Assembly (NCBI GenBank): GCA_020636495.1
Contig: JACJXQ010000008.1
Coordinates: 1,302,001-1,366,000, forward strand
Source of the DNA: Chitinophagales bacterium
Lineage (GTDB): Bacteria > Bacteroidota > Bacteroidia > Chitinophagales > Chitinophagaceae
Reading direction: 5' to 3'
DNA length: 64,000 nucleotides
This document shows, in pieces, positions 42,257 to 51,839 of the stretch. The position numbers and the translations under genes were made by a program. Position 1 is the first letter of the stretch. Every line of letters starts with the position of its first letter. The notes beneath the pieces were generated by a model that worked only from the letters and a program-made list of their open reading frames with translations, was not told where the DNA came from and made no database searches.

Positions 42257-42766
42257 TTACTCCAAAACTACAGCGTCTGTGCCCCTGTATTCGTACTTAG
42301 GTGGGTCGTAGTTGAAGAAGAAGTTCATTTTATATGCTGTGGTACTGTATTCCTGTTTGCCCTTCTTTTTCATTTCTATGGGGAATACCCACATTTCGCA
42401 CATGTTTGAGCGCATCTCAAACGGGCTGATATAGTACACGGCTGCATGATTCTTTTTTACTTCCTCGGCCAGCATTTTGCCATTGCTGTCTATATCGATG
42501 TATACAATGTTGTAGCCATTTGCAGTGTCCGGAACATTTTGCAGCCATTTTTGCTTCGCTATGTATATGGTTTTTGTTCCTTCCTCAATACGGCCTTCGG
42601 CGGCAGCTTTCAGTTCCCCTTCAGTTCCTTTTGCCAATTGGTTGATGGCGTATTTTTGACAATCACTGATTTGCCAGCCTTCAAAAGGTCTTTCTTTGCT
42701 TGTTTTCTCATCTTGCGCTGATACCACACATGGTAAGAACAGCAGCGCGAATAACAATTGTTTCAT
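42257..42766 (-). CDS. Exported protein of unknown function
   Basis: A 169-residue protein with a signal peptide (about 1-17, cleaved near VSA-QD). The mature part has a short helical start (QKYAINQLAKGTEGELKAA) and a beta-rich second half (YNIVYIDIDSNGKMLAEEV, MCEMWVFPIEMKKKGKQEYS). No family was recognised. Its start is 36 bases from the start of the divergent FAD oxidoreductase, so both promoters must overlap in a very short space. A terminator follows. Confidence 0.75.
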   Translation of the reverse strand: MKQLLFALLFLPCVVSAQDEKTSKERPFEGWQISDCQKYAINQLAKGTEGELKAAAEGRIEEGTKTIYIAKQKWLQNVPDTANGYNIVYIDIDSNGKMLAEEVKKNHAAVYYISPFEMRSNMCEMWVFPIEMKKKGKQEYSTTAYKMNFFFNYDPPKYEYRGTDAVVLE

Positions 42767-42802
42767 GCTGCCAATTTAAGACAAAGATCTTTACTTTGTA
42801 TC

Positions 42803-43942
42803 ATGTTCAGCTACTGGGAGCAGCAAAGCTTTTTCAAATACGACCATATTGTGATAGGCTCAGGTATTACCGGGTTGAGTACTGCTATTGAGTTAAGGGC
42901 AAAATATCCGCATGCAAGTGTTCTTGTACTGGAGCGGGGCCTTGTACCCGCAGGGGCCAGCACCCGAAATGCGGGGTTTGCCTGTATGGGCAGTGTTACA
43001 GAGCTTCTTGACGACCTGGAAGTGATGAGTGAAGCTGAGGTTGTCGGGCTGTTTGAACAAAGAAAAAGAGGATTAGCTTTATTGCGCAGCAGGTTGGGAG
43101 ATGAGGCTATAGGTTACGCTGAAAATGGCAGTTATGAACTGATAGACGCAAATGCAAAAGAAGCGTTAAATCATATTGATTACCTGAACGGCCTGTTACT
43201 GCCGGTTAATAATAAGCCATCGTTCCGCCTGGCGAATGAACGTATAAAGTCATCAGGTTTTTCTGAGAAATATACCGAGGCACTGATAGAAAATACCTGT
43301 GAAGGGGAACTGAATACAGGTATGATGATGCGTGCATTAGCTGCACATGCAATAGAATATGGTGTTGAAATAAAAACGGGCGCACGTGTTGCAGGTTATG
43401 AGGAAAAAGAAGACGGTGTTTTGGTAGTCGTTGAAAATACAACAGGTATTGAGCCTTACCTGCTACGCTGCACAACCCTAAATATTTGTACCAATGCTTT
43501 TACAGGTCTGTTACTGCCCGGCGAAGACATAATACCAGGCAGAGGGCAAGTGTTAGTGACGAGACCAATACCTGGTCTGAAATTCAAAGGTATCTACCAT
43601 TTTGACAAAGGGTATTATTACTTCAGGGAAATTGATGGCAGGATATTGTTGGGTGGCGGACGAAACCTGGATTTTGAAGGGGAGAGAACAGGAGAAGCTT
43701 TCGTTACAGAAATGATACAGGAAAATTTGGAGCAGAAACTGAGAGAGGTGATTATTCCAGGCGTTGATTTTGAAATTGAAAGAAGATGGGCCGGTATTAT
43801 GGCGTTCGGCGAAAATAAACAGCCCATTATAAAGGTTTTCTCCAACCGTGTATTCGGGGCGTTCCGATTTGGCGGCATGGGAGTAGCGTTGGGAAGCCGT
43901 GCAGGGTATGAACTGGTGCAACTACATGATACATATAGGTAG
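42803..43942 (+). CDS. FAD-dependent oxidoreductase of the DAO family
   Basis: A 379-residue flavoprotein. The chosen start at 42803 (MFSYWEQQSFFKYDH) removes an extension that would overlap the divergent gene. The dinucleotide-binding motif is VIGSGITGLSTAIEL at about 17-31 (GxGxxG), followed by RAKYPHASVLVLERG. The C-terminal substrate half has ILLGGGRNLDFEG and RRWAGIMAFGENKQPII. Members oxidise amines, amino acids or glycerol phosphate; none of the more specific residues is decisive. The transcript start may be very close to the ATG. It converges with the alpha/beta hydrolase gene 9 bases away. Confidence 0.88.
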   Translation: MFSYWEQQSFFKYDHIVIGSGITGLSTAIELRAKYPHASVLVLERGLVPAGASTRNAGFACMGSVTELLDDLEVMSEAEVVGLFEQRKRGLALLRSRLGDEAIGYAENGSYELIDANAKEALNHIDYLNGLLLPVNNKPSFRLANERIKSSGFSEKYTEALIENTCEGELNTGMMMRALAAHAIEYGVEIKTGARVAGYEEKEDGVLVVVENTTGIEPYLLRCTTLNICTNAFTGLLLPGEDIIPGRGQVLVTRPIPGLKFKGIYHFDKGYYYFREIDGRILLGGGRNLDFEGERTGEAFVTEMIQENLEQKLREVIIPGVDFEIERRWAGIMAFGENKQPIIKVFSNRVFGAFRFGGMGVALGSRAGYELVQLHDTYR

Positions 43943-43951
43943 GGGAGTGTT

Positions 43952-44617
43952 CTATTTACCGGCTTTGTATATCCATTGGAGTAAAGGCTGTACCCATTGA
44001 TGGTAGGGTTGATACAGGAACCCGTGGCCATTACCCATATGCAGTTCCAACTCTTCAAAACCTTTTGTACATTCTTTGTTCTCAAGGAGTGTTTTGCATG
44101 AGCCTGCCCCGTCTGAAGCTTCGAATATCGAGTAGAAATTACCGCATATCTTTTTGTCGGCATAGTTGTCAGCAGTGCCGTCGTGGCACATACCCATAAT
44201 GGCATAGTTGACATTTGCATTGCCTAACTGCATAGCTATGTCAATGGTGATATATGCACCTGCTGAAGCTCCTACAATCGTTATATTCTTTGCAGGTACA
44301 CCAGCCTGTAATAATTTGAGCACCTGAACGGCTGTTTTTGTTGCATATTCATGTGCCTCTGCATTCCTGGGTCTAACCTCACTTATTACCGAAAAGCCGT
44401 TTTTGCTGAAAGTATCCAGTATATCGTTATACAAATATTTGCCGTAGGTCTGACTGACCGCATTGGCACCTTGTTGTTGTACGATGGCTCCATGCAGGTA
44501 AAAAAGATATTTTTTATCCTTTTTTATTTTGGTTGGAATGTTGATGGAAATACCCTGTCCAGATGCATTTGCGAATACGAACAGAAGCAGTAATATGATT
44601 AAAGCCGATTGTTTCAT
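43952..44617 (-). CDS. Exported alpha/beta hydrolase
   Basis: A 221-residue protein with a signal peptide to about residue 20. The nucleophile elbow is GASAGAY (nucleophile Ser), preceded by NITIV. HDGTADNYADKK probably holds the acid, and GNGHGFLYQPYHQW carries the catalytic His, all in hydrolase order. The substrate is unknown; the fold includes esterases, peptidases and lipases. It lies 9 bases after the next exported protein on the same strand, with hemW further upstream, so one transcript may cover all three. Confidence 0.82.
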   Translation of the reverse strand: MKQSALIILLLLFVFANASGQGISINIPTKIKKDKKYLFYLHGAIVQQQGANAVSQTYGKYLYNDILDTFSKNGFSVISEVRPRNAEAHEYATKTAVQVLKLLQAGVPAKNITIVGASAGAYITIDIAMQLGNANVNYAIMGMCHDGTADNYADKKICGNFYSIFEASDGAGSCKTLLENKECTKGFEELELHMGNGHGFLYQPYHQWVQPLLQWIYKAGK

Positions 44618-44626
44618 TTGTGATCT

Positions 44627-45502
44627 TTATTCAGCTGTTTGCAGCACTTTGTCTGCTGCTTTTATTCTATCAGTCAGTTCGGCAATATCTTTAGCTAAAG
44701 TGTTTTCGGGCAGTGGCCCGCGACTGTATCTTGAACCATCGTTAAAGTAATTGCTGCCAAATTCCTGTTCGCAAAGGTTCATGTATTTTTCACGTTGTTC
44801 CCGGGTCAGTCGTTTCCCGTACACATAAAATCCTTTACTGCTCAGATCAAGGTTCAATGGCTTGTCGGGGGTAGCAATACCGTCTTTTATCAGCTCCATG
44901 TAGAAGCGCAATTCGCCATTACATGTGAGTCTTAAAAAATGAAGTTCTGACTTAGATACCTTGCGGAAATCAGAAGCCGGATCAATCATTGCCAGGACAC
45001 TTATAGGGTTTATATTATTCATGTTGTAAGAGCCATACTTGCTCAAAGGTTCATGTAAGCTATATACAAAGCGGATCCATTTTTCTGCATAAGCCGTTCT
45101 CGTTTCTTCAGGAATATTAGTATTGCCACCGTTGCTGTTGCCTTCGGTGTTTATGTATACATTATACCAATCCATGTCGCCGTCATGTACGTATCCATCT
45201 ATTAAAAGGTCTACCCAAATGTACTTAGGGTTTCCTTGCCGGAACATTGTATCACTTATGGCAGACAGGTATGCTTTGTCGTAGCAAACATCAGCTGTTT
45301 TTATTTTATAGTTGTTGTCGTCTTTCAGGTGTGCTGCTGTGGTGCTCCCAACTCTGAATGAGTATACTTTTTGCGATTCTTGTTTCTGAGAGTGGTTTGC
45401 TGCCAGGGATGATGCTTTTGTAATGCTCATGGTCTGGGCATCGGTTCTTACCGGTGAGCAAAATGCAAGTGTAAGGCTGAGGAGGATCAATGGTTTTCTC
45501 AT
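44627..45502 (-). CDS. Exported protein of unknown function
   Basis: A 291-residue protein with a signal peptide ending near TDA (residue about 22). The mature part has an alternating charged/aromatic composition: VYSFRVGSTTAAHLKDDNNYKI, KYIWVDLLIDGYVHDGDMDWYNVYIN, and a C-terminal helix EQREKYMNLCEQEFG. No known domain was recognised. It is 34 bases from hemW and 9 bases from the hydrolase gene, all codirectional. Probably periplasmic or surface. Confidence 0.75.
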   Translation of the reverse strand: MRKPLILLSLTLAFCSPVRTDAQTMSITKASSLAANHSQKQESQKVYSFRVGSTTAAHLKDDNNYKIKTADVCYDKAYLSAISDTMFRQGNPKYIWVDLLIDGYVHDGDMDWYNVYINTEGNSNGGNTNIPEETRTAYAEKWIRFVYSLHEPLSKYGSYNMNNINPISVLAMIDPASDFRKVSKSELHFLRLTCNGELRFYMELIKDGIATPDKPLNLDLSSKGFYVYGKRLTREQREKYMNLCEQEFGSNYFNDGSRYSRGPLPENTLAKDIAELTDRIKAADKVLQTAE

Positions 45503-45536
45503 AAGGTTATTATTTCTTTAAAGTTAGAAATAATTA

Positions 45537-46664
45537 TCATACAAAAAGCTCTCCCGCAATATGATCAGCAAATAATTTCCCCTCTCGTGTAAGCAACAGG
45601 GTATGATCGTCCAGGATCATATTATGTTGTTCAATGTACTGCTGTGCTTTATTGTGAATGTGTTGACGGAATTCATTACCCCATTTTTTCGCAATCGTTT
45701 CAAGGTTCAGCCCCCATGATGTGCGCAAAGAAGTCATGATATACTCATTAACCTGCTGTTCAGAGGTGAGTATCTCCAGCTCAAAATCAAGTTGTTTATC
45801 CGATAGAATGCTTTTAGTGTATAAGGCATTGTTGGCTATGTTCCATTGACGAGAGTGACCATTGAATGAATGTGCTGATGGCCCGATGCCCAGGTAGGGT
45901 ACACCCAGCCAATAGTTGGTGTTGTGCAACGCCCTGTGACCGGGACGTGCGAAGTTGGATATCTCGTAATGTTCAAATCCCATTTCCTCCGCTTTTGCCA
46001 TCAGCATTTCAAACTGGTGTGCCGATTGTGCAGGATCGACAGGAGCTGATTTATATGTTTTGATCTTGTGATGGAGTTGTGTATTCTCCTCCACTGTCAG
46101 CGCATAGGCAGATAAATGTGGGATGTTTAACATTTGTACTTGCTTCAAGTTTTGCTGCCAGTTTTTATCTGTCAGTCCGGGTGTGCCGTATATCAGGTCG
46201 ATAGTTATGTTTTCATAACCGGCGTCCTGTACAGCCTTGATGGCATAATCAGCTTCCCGGGCATTGTGAGCCCTGTTCATATACTGCAGGTCGCTGTCAA
46301 AAAATGACTGTATCCCAATGCTGAACCTGTTGATCCCGGTATCTCTGAGGCTTTTGATGTATTGTTTATCCAGGTCGTCCGGGTTGGTCTCTATCGTGAA
46401 TTCTTTAAGGTTGTCGATATTGTAGTGTTTCCCTATCGTTTCAGTAAGTTTTTGTATCTCATTGGCTGTAAGCAGCGATGGGGTTCCTCCGCCCAGGTAT
46501 ATGGTTTCTACAGGTTGTGCTTGCAGGTATGCTTTCTGCATTTCAATTTCCGTCATTATTGCTTCCAACAGCGGAGCTTTGAGTTTCAAGGATGTGGAAA
46601 AATGAAAGTTGCAATAGGAGCACGCCTGTTTGCAAAATGGTATATGAACGTATATGCCTGCCAT
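45537..46664 (-). CDS. hemW: Radical SAM protein HemW (coproporphyrinogen oxidase-like)
   Basis: A 375-residue radical SAM enzyme. I start it at MAGIYVHIPFCKQACSYCNF, with the iron-sulfur cysteines C11, C15 and C18 (C-x3-C-x2-C). GGGTPSLL and TIETNPDDL follow, as does the conserved GIQSFFDSDLQYMNRAHN segment. It lacks the extra N-terminal Cys that marks true HemN, so the haem-chaperone type HemW is the better call. It starts 94 bases from the divergent exported-protein gene at 46758 and is first of a minus-strand run of three. Confidence 0.9.
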   Translation of the reverse strand: MAGIYVHIPFCKQACSYCNFHFSTSLKLKAPLLEAIMTEIEMQKAYLQAQPVETIYLGGGTPSLLTANEIQKLTETIGKHYNIDNLKEFTIETNPDDLDKQYIKSLRDTGINRFSIGIQSFFDSDLQYMNRAHNAREADYAIKAVQDAGYENITIDLIYGTPGLTDKNWQQNLKQVQMLNIPHLSAYALTVEENTQLHHKIKTYKSAPVDPAQSAHQFEMLMAKAEEMGFEHYEISNFARPGHRALHNTNYWLGVPYLGIGPSAHSFNGHSRQWNIANNALYTKSILSDKQLDFELEILTSEQQVNEYIMTSLRTSWGLNLETIAKKWGNEFRQHIHNKAQQYIEQHNMILDDHTLLLTREGKLFADHIAGELFV

Positions 46665-46757
46665 AATATTGGGCAAAATAACATCAATTAACAGCTATGA
46701 GGAAAACATCTTTCGGGGAATAGCCTTATTTTTTTATTTTAGTGCTGATATAGGGAT

Positions 46758-47306
46758 ATGATACACAAAGTATTTCTGGTTTTATGTTTCACCTTTATGG
46801 CCTATTGTGGTTCTGCCCAGGGGTTGCAAAACTTCGACTTCTATTACGGACATTCCCAGGTATCGCAGGAGGCTAAAGAGTATTATGCGCATTTATTTGA
46901 CGTAAATTCTAGTAACAAAGCTTACTCAATATTGGATAGTGTTTTTACTCAAAATGACGAAACAAGGCCGTTCTATATTTTTCTTATCTGCCGTATGCTG
47001 AAGGAGGCTCGCGGTGAAATGTTGATAGAACTGAATATCATTTGCAGACATGCAGCTGAGATGTACCCTAACTCGCTGATACCTGTACTGTATGCAGGTA
47101 AGAATTATGTTGACGAGGACGTAAAGGATTTGTGGGCCAGCCGCATGGCTACGGAAATAAGGGTTACCTGCAATGGTGAGCTGATGAACTGTTTCAAGGA
47201 TTCCAGGAGTACTGCATTACAACATTGCGACACCTACAATAAAGGCAGGTTAGAGTCTTTGTATAATTTTATTCGGAAAGACCTGAACCTTTTTCAGCAA
47301 CGATAA
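46758..47306 (+). CDS. Exported protein of unknown function
   Basis: A 182-residue protein with a signal peptide (about 1-20, cleaved near GSA-QG). The mature part is helical with scattered Cys (ICRMLKEARGEML, NIICRHAAEMYPN, EIRVTCNGELMNC), possibly TPR-like in pitch. No family was recognised. It precedes the DUF4271 and hemD genes on the same strand at 43 bases and could be cotranscribed. Confidence 0.72.
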   Translation: MIHKVFLVLCFTFMAYCGSAQGLQNFDFYYGHSQVSQEAKEYYAHLFDVNSSNKAYSILDSVFTQNDETRPFYIFLICRMLKEARGEMLIELNIICRHAAEMYPNSLIPVLYAGKNYVDEDVKDLWASRMATEIRVTCNGELMNCFKDSRSTALQHCDTYNKGRLESLYNFIRKDLNLFQQR

Positions 47307-47349
47307 GAAAAAGTTCCGCAACAGTACTAATTTTGCAAGGGGTAAACAT

Positions 47350-48222
47350 ATGTCATTGTCCAGGTTTTTTACACTTATTACAGCGTTTTTATTGTGGTCG
47401 GGTATACTTACTGCCAAGGTAAATGTATTATCCTATGATAGCAGTATTGTTGTGAATACAACTGCCATCAACAAGGCAGCTATAACAGCCACTGACAGTA
47501 TGCTCAGGGCCAACCCGATGCTGTCACCTGATCGTTTTACGGCCAGGGAACAGATGCGGTTATTTTACGATAATACCTTTGACTTTTATCTTGTACTGGT
47601 GCTCGTACTTCTTTTTGGCATTATGCGTTTTGCCAATCCCAGGTATTTCCAATACCTGTTAAGGGCCTTCAGAAGCCCATCGTTCAGCAGCCAACAGCTA
47701 AAAGACCAGATAGGAAACTCCGGGCTGCCTAATTTGCTCATGAATGTCTTTTTTGCGGCATCGGCAGGTGTATACGTATATTTTATCTTTAAGTTAAACT
47801 TACCCCAACGTTATGCTATATACAGCCCGTCTTTACTGATAACCATACTGATACTCAGCTTCCTGGGACTGTATGGCGCAAAATATGCGGTGATGCGTTT
47901 TAGTGGTTGGGCGTTTAATGTACGTGTTATTATTAGTCATTACATGTATAATGTATTCCTTATCAATAAGATCATCTCAATTATATTATTGCCGTTTATT
48001 GTCTTGCTTGCCTTTGCTCAGCCCGCTATTGCCTTACCTGCCATGATCGTGTCATTATTCCTGGTAGGTGTGTTGTTCGTCAACCGTTACATCAGGTCGT
48101 GGCAAGTGCTGGGTTCGTTTTTTCAGTACAGCAAATTTCATTTTTTTGCGTACCTTTGCGCTTCCGAATTATTGCCTATGGCATTATTAACGAAGCTATT
48201 GATACGCGGAATGTATTATTAA
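47350..48222 (+). CDS. DUF4271 multi-pass membrane protein
   Basis: A 290-residue inner-membrane protein with an N-terminal signal-like helix, an extracytoplasmic loop (to about 75) and about six to seven more helices. The order DUF4271 then uroporphyrinogen-III synthase is characteristic of Bacteroidota; this placement and the length support the call. The central part has FNVRVIISHYMYNVFLINK. Function is unknown; a link to haem synthesis is inferred only from the conserved neighbour. Confidence 0.8.
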   Translation: MSLSRFFTLITAFLLWSGILTAKVNVLSYDSSIVVNTTAINKAAITATDSMLRANPMLSPDRFTAREQMRLFYDNTFDFYLVLVLVLLFGIMRFANPRYFQYLLRAFRSPSFSSQQLKDQIGNSGLPNLLMNVFFAASAGVYVYFIFKLNLPQRYAIYSPSLLITILILSFLGLYGAKYAVMRFSGWAFNVRVIISHYMYNVFLINKIISIILLPFIVLLAFAQPAIALPAMIVSLFLVGVLFVNRYIRSWQVLGSFFQYSKFHFFAYLCASELLPMALLTKLLIRGMYY

Positions 48223-48285
48223 TTAATGATTTATATAGGCGATAAGTAAATAATTTGTTCAAATCAACCCGTTACGAAACCCAAT

Positions 48286-49077
48286 ATGGCAAAAGTAGAA
48301 CGCTCAGTAAAAAATAACGGTAAAAAAGAACTCAAAATAAGCAGGGTACTCATAACACAACCCCGTCCTCTTACAGATAAATCCCCTTATTTTGATTTAG
48401 CCAAAAAGTATGGCTTACAGGTTGATTTTCATCCTTTTATAAAGGTTGAAGGAATCGAAGGGAAAGAATTTCGCAAACAAAAGATTGATATTGCGGAATA
48501 TACCGCAATTGTTTTTGCCAGCAGGAAGGCTATTGACCACTTCTTTCGTATTTGCGAAGAATTGAAAATCAAAGTGTCGCAGGATATGAAATACTTCTGC
48601 AGCACCGAAGCAGTGGCATTGTACCTGCAAAAATTCATCTTGTACAGGAAGCGTAAGGTGTTCTTTTCGGCTGATGGCAGTGCAGACGGATTGCTGGAAG
48701 TAATAGCCAAACACAAGAACAACGAAAAATTCATCGTTCCTACATCTGATAATGGTAAGAATGAAATAGCTCAGTACCTTGCAGATGAAGGGGCTAGCTA
48801 TACCGAGGCCACTTTGTTCAGGACATTGTCTAACGACATATCGCCCGTAATGAAGAATGAATATGATGTGATTGTTTTTTACAGCCCAAATAGTGTTCAG
48901 ACCTTGTTTGATCATGACCCTTCATTCAAACAGAATGGCACTATGATCGGTGGTTTCGGACCTACAACATCTAAAGCCATAGAGGATGCGGGCCTTACTT
49001 TGAATATAAAGGCACCTGCACCTAATGCACCGTCAATGATAGCCGCCCTGGAGCTATTTCTGGACGTTAAGAAGTAA
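48286..49077 (+). CDS. hemD: Uroporphyrinogen-III synthase
   Basis: A 263-residue enzyme that closes hydroxymethylbilane to uroporphyrinogen III. The HemD two-domain pattern is visible: SRVLITQPRPLTDKSPYFDLAKKYG at the start, EYTAIVFASRKAIDHFF, FIVPTSDNGKNEIAQYL, then DVIVFYSPNSVQTLF and IGGFGPTTSKAIEDAGL near the end. An extra basic N-terminus (about 20 residues) precedes the fold. It follows DUF4271 by 63 bases and ends just before a long perfect hairpin. Confidence 0.9.
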   Translation: MAKVERSVKNNGKKELKISRVLITQPRPLTDKSPYFDLAKKYGLQVDFHPFIKVEGIEGKEFRKQKIDIAEYTAIVFASRKAIDHFFRICEELKIKVSQDMKYFCSTEAVALYLQKFILYRKRKVFFSADGSADGLLEVIAKHKNNEKFIVPTSDNGKNEIAQYLADEGASYTEATLFRTLSNDISPVMKNEYDVIVFYSPNSVQTLFDHDPSFKQNGTMIGGFGPTTSKAIEDAGLTLNIKAPAPNAPSMIAALELFLDVKK

Positions 49078-49092
49078 AATAAATTATTGTTG

Positions 49093-49136
49093 ATAACATC
49101 GAAGCCCGGCCTTAATAGGCCGGGCTTCGATGTTAT
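49093..49136. terminator. Perfect 20-base-pair hairpin after hemD
   Basis: The arm at 49093-49112 (starting ATAACATCGAAGCCCGG) is exactly complementary to 49117-49136, with a TAAT loop. It sits 16 bases past the hemD stop. There is no T tract, so it may act as a terminator of unusual form or as a processing or stability element. Confidence 0.6.
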
Positions 49137-49614
49137 GGTACGCAGGCATTGTTGAGTGTGATACAAAAGCGCAAAGAAGGCCTGTGATTGTCATTTTTGA
49201 GGTATTTCGGGGCTTTTAAGTACGGGCGATACGATTGTTTGCCATGTAACCCTGATCCGGGGTCGTTTCGGGAGGAAATCCTGTTAAATCATCGCGTTAA
49301 CGCGTATAAAAAGGAGGATGTTTGATAAGCCTGATATCAGTCGTTTACAGGTATGCAGGACATGAATTATGTGCTGCAAAATGATGCAGGGTATAAACTT
49401 GATCAGGAAATGTTGAAAAATTAGTTATAAAGTATTGCTTGTTAATTGTTTTTTCGCCATATTTGGCAATCGCAATTATTAACAATTTTTTTTTTTGAAA
49501 CTTGCATTTTTGGAAAAAACTTTAAATATTGTGCATCGGTTGAGATGCTTACTGGCTTCTTAACCAAAAATTTACTTTATTTGCCTAAACGCAAAAAAAA
49601 TTAACAAACGTAGT
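49137..49614. other. 478-base leader region of the gld operon
   Basis: No convincing gene lies here. A 23-codon ATG frame at about 49353-49424 has no supporting feature. The part from 49440 is AT-rich, with long T and A runs. TTTACTTTATTTGCC at 49570-49584 resembles, but does not match, a -7 box for gldK. The long leader suggests post-transcriptional control, but no structured RNA class was recognised. Confidence 0.5.
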
Positions 49615-50871
49615 ATGAAACAACTTTCCCTGAAGATCTCAGCTGTAGCGTTACTTGCATTTGCTGCAAGCTGCGGAACACCCGGTAATGGTGGTCAGCT
49701 GGTAGGAGAGCCAAACGTGTTGAACTATAAGGCGCCCGTTCCGCTTGGTATGGTTTATGTTCCGTCAGGAGTGTTTAAAATGGGAGCAAGCGACGAAGAT
49801 GTTCGCGGAAAGAATGACGCGATGATACGCACCGTTCAGATGCCGGGCTTCTACATGGACGCAACTGAGATTGCTAATGCTGAGTACCGTCAGTTCACTA
49901 ACTGGGTTAGGGACTCCATGGCACACGTACAGCTTGGTGATTTTATAGACCTGGATGACGGAAGCCAGCAAGTTGATATGAGAAAGCGTATCAACTGGAA
50001 AGATGTTGATCTGCAGGATCAGTTGGCAAATTTCTATATTCCTGCCGAAGCATCAGGCTGGGGTAAGAAAGAGTTTGACAATTCAAAACTGATCTTCCAC
50101 TACGAAACATACGATTATGTTTCTAACGTAAATAGCCCTGCACAGGCACGCACAGAGTTTCAACACAAGTTTGATATTCCTGTATATCCTGATACGACTG
50201 TATGGGTACGTCAATTACAGTATTCATACAATGAGCCGATAGCTCTGCAGTATAACTGGTTCCCTGCATTTGACAACTATCCAGTTGTTGGTGTGAACTG
50301 GCACCAGGCAGTAGCCTTCACAAACTGGAGGACTACGTTATGGCGCTCTGAGCGCGAGAAGTACAAACAGTATTTCGAGGGTAAGTTCCAACTGCCTACG
50401 GAAGAGCAGTGGGAGTACGCAGCTCGCGGCGGACGCACAGAGACTCCTTATCCATGGGGTGGTCCTTATATAGTTAATAAGAAAGGTTGTTACCTGGCTA
50501 ACTTTAAGCCTCAACGTGGTAACTATGCAGCCGACGGTGGTTTGTATACTGTACCTGTTGACCGCTACTGGCCTAATGACTTTGGCCTGTATAATATGGC
50601 TGGTAACGTGTCTGAGTGGACTGCCACTACATACTTCGGTACAGCTTACCAGGTAGTTTCAGATCTTAACCCAACAGTTAGTTATGAATTACAGGAGAAT
50701 GATCCACAGTGGATGACACGTAAAGTAGTGCGTGGCGGAAGCTGGAGAGATGTTGCATTCTACCTGCAAAATGGTACCCGCGATTATGAATTTGCTGATA
50801 CAGCTAAAGCTTATATAGGTTTCCGTTGTATCTACCCGCAAATCTATGGTGCATTAACTAACAGGCGTTAA
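49615..50871 (+). CDS. gldK: Gliding motility / T9SS ring lipoprotein GldK
   Basis: A 418-residue lipoprotein with lipobox FAASC (lipidated Cys20). From about 45 the rest is a formylglycine-generating-enzyme-like (SUMF1) domain: GMVYVPSGVFKMG, MDATEIANAEYRQF, YPVVGVNWHQAVAFTNW, LPTEEQWEYAARGG, and near the end VRGGSWRDVAFYLQNGTR. GldK (PorK) forms with GldN the periplasmic ring of the type IX secretion system around the outer-membrane translocon. First of four genes in the standard K-L-M-N order. Confidence 0.98.
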   Translation: MKQLSLKISAVALLAFAASCGTPGNGGQLVGEPNVLNYKAPVPLGMVYVPSGVFKMGASDEDVRGKNDAMIRTVQMPGFYMDATEIANAEYRQFTNWVRDSMAHVQLGDFIDLDDGSQQVDMRKRINWKDVDLQDQLANFYIPAEASGWGKKEFDNSKLIFHYETYDYVSNVNSPAQARTEFQHKFDIPVYPDTTVWVRQLQYSYNEPIALQYNWFPAFDNYPVVGVNWHQAVAFTNWRTTLWRSEREKYKQYFEGKFQLPTEEQWEYAARGGRTETPYPWGGPYIVNKKGCYLANFKPQRGNYAADGGLYTVPVDRYWPNDFGLYNMAGNVSEWTATTYFGTAYQVVSDLNPTVSYELQENDPQWMTRKVVRGGSWRDVAFYLQNGTRDYEFADTAKAYIGFRCIYPQIYGALTNRR

Positions 50872-50953
50872 TTTATAACATCGATTAGTGACAGAATAAA
50901 GTGTCGGCAATATTGCAGGCAATTAAAGTGAAACAATATTTATTTTATCAACT

Positions 50954-50970
50954 CTTAGAAAAATTATAAA
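50954..50970 (+). promoter_or_regulatory. 17-base A-rich leader directly before gldL, repeated before gldM
   Basis: CTTAGAAAAATTATAAA sits immediately before the gldL ATG and recurs exactly at 51840-51856 before gldM (there with three bases to the ATG). It has no Shine-Dalgarno motif but has A at positions that favour initiation in Bacteroidota. It is likely a translation enhancer. Confidence 0.65.
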
Positions 50971-51789
50971 ATGGGTTCAGTAGCACTGTTTTTCGAAACC
51001 AAAAGAGGTAAATACATTAAGAACTTTATCATTGGTCTTGGTGCGTCAGTAGTACTTTTAGGTGCATTGTTTAAAATTCAACACTGGCCAGGTGCCGGTC
51101 CGATGTTGACAGCAGGTATGTTGACAGAGGCTTTCATCTTTGCTATGCTGGGTGTTTTACCTCCACATAAAGACTACTACTGGGAGCGTTTCTATCCAAA
51201 CATTGATGAGAATCCTCACGTTGAGGCTTATCGTAAAGGAACAAAATTTGATTCAGCAGCAGGTAAAGTATCTCCGGGTGCGTCATTAGATAAAATGATG
51301 GAAGATGCCCAGATCACTCCTGCTAATATCAGGAAACTGGGAGATAACTTCCAAAGGTTTGGTGCTGTTGTAGATCAGATCAAAGATATTACTGAAGTTA
51401 CCTCTGCTACTAACGAATATTCTCAGAGCGCCCGCGATGCTGCACAGGCACTGGGAGAAATGAAAAATACTTTTGTTGGAGCGAGCAACACTATGCAGTC
51501 TTTCAACAATGCCGCAGATGATACAGCTAAATTCCATGAGCAAGTTCAGGTACTGTCAAGGAACCTGGGTTCTCTGAACCAGATATATGAAGTAGAATTG
51601 CAGGATGCTAACAATCACCTGAAAGCTATGAATAAATTCTATAGCAACCTGGTGAATGCATCTGATGCAATGGCTTCAAGTGCACAGGATGCGGTAGCTG
51701 CTAAAGATCAAATATCACTGTTATCTCAGAACCTGACCACATTGAACCAGATATATGGTAACATGCTTGCTGCAATGCAAGGAAGGTAG
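50971..51789 (+). CDS. gldL: T9SS motor subunit GldL
   Basis: A 272-residue inner-membrane protein. Two N-terminal helices, about 17-35 and 42-62 (IIGLGASVVLLGALFKIQHWP with GPMLTAGMLTEAFIFAML), match the GldL membrane core. The long cytoplasmic C-terminus is coiled-coil in character, with a repeated QxLSxNLxxLNQIY pattern near 195 and 250. With GldM it converts proton-motive force into rotation or movement for secretion and gliding. It lies 99 bases after gldK. Confidence 0.97.
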   Translation: MGSVALFFETKRGKYIKNFIIGLGASVVLLGALFKIQHWPGAGPMLTAGMLTEAFIFAMLGVLPPHKDYYWERFYPNIDENPHVEAYRKGTKFDSAAGKVSPGASLDKMMEDAQITPANIRKLGDNFQRFGAVVDQIKDITEVTSATNEYSQSARDAAQALGEMKNTFVGASNTMQSFNNAADDTAKFHEQVQVLSRNLGSLNQIYEVELQDANNHLKAMNKFYSNLVNASDAMASSAQDAVAAKDQISLLSQNLTTLNQIYGNMLAAMQGR

Positions 51790-51839
51790 TTCTGTGTATT
51801 AGTTACGCAGTAAAAGTTGAAAAGAATTATTAAAATAAC

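Noticed and set aside
42758..42802. Longer start for the FAD oxidoreductase
   Set aside because: It would overlap the start of the divergent gene; the fold begins naturally from 42803.
49353..49424. A 23-codon frame in the gld leader
   Set aside because: It has no recognisable start context, hydrophobic segment or other support.
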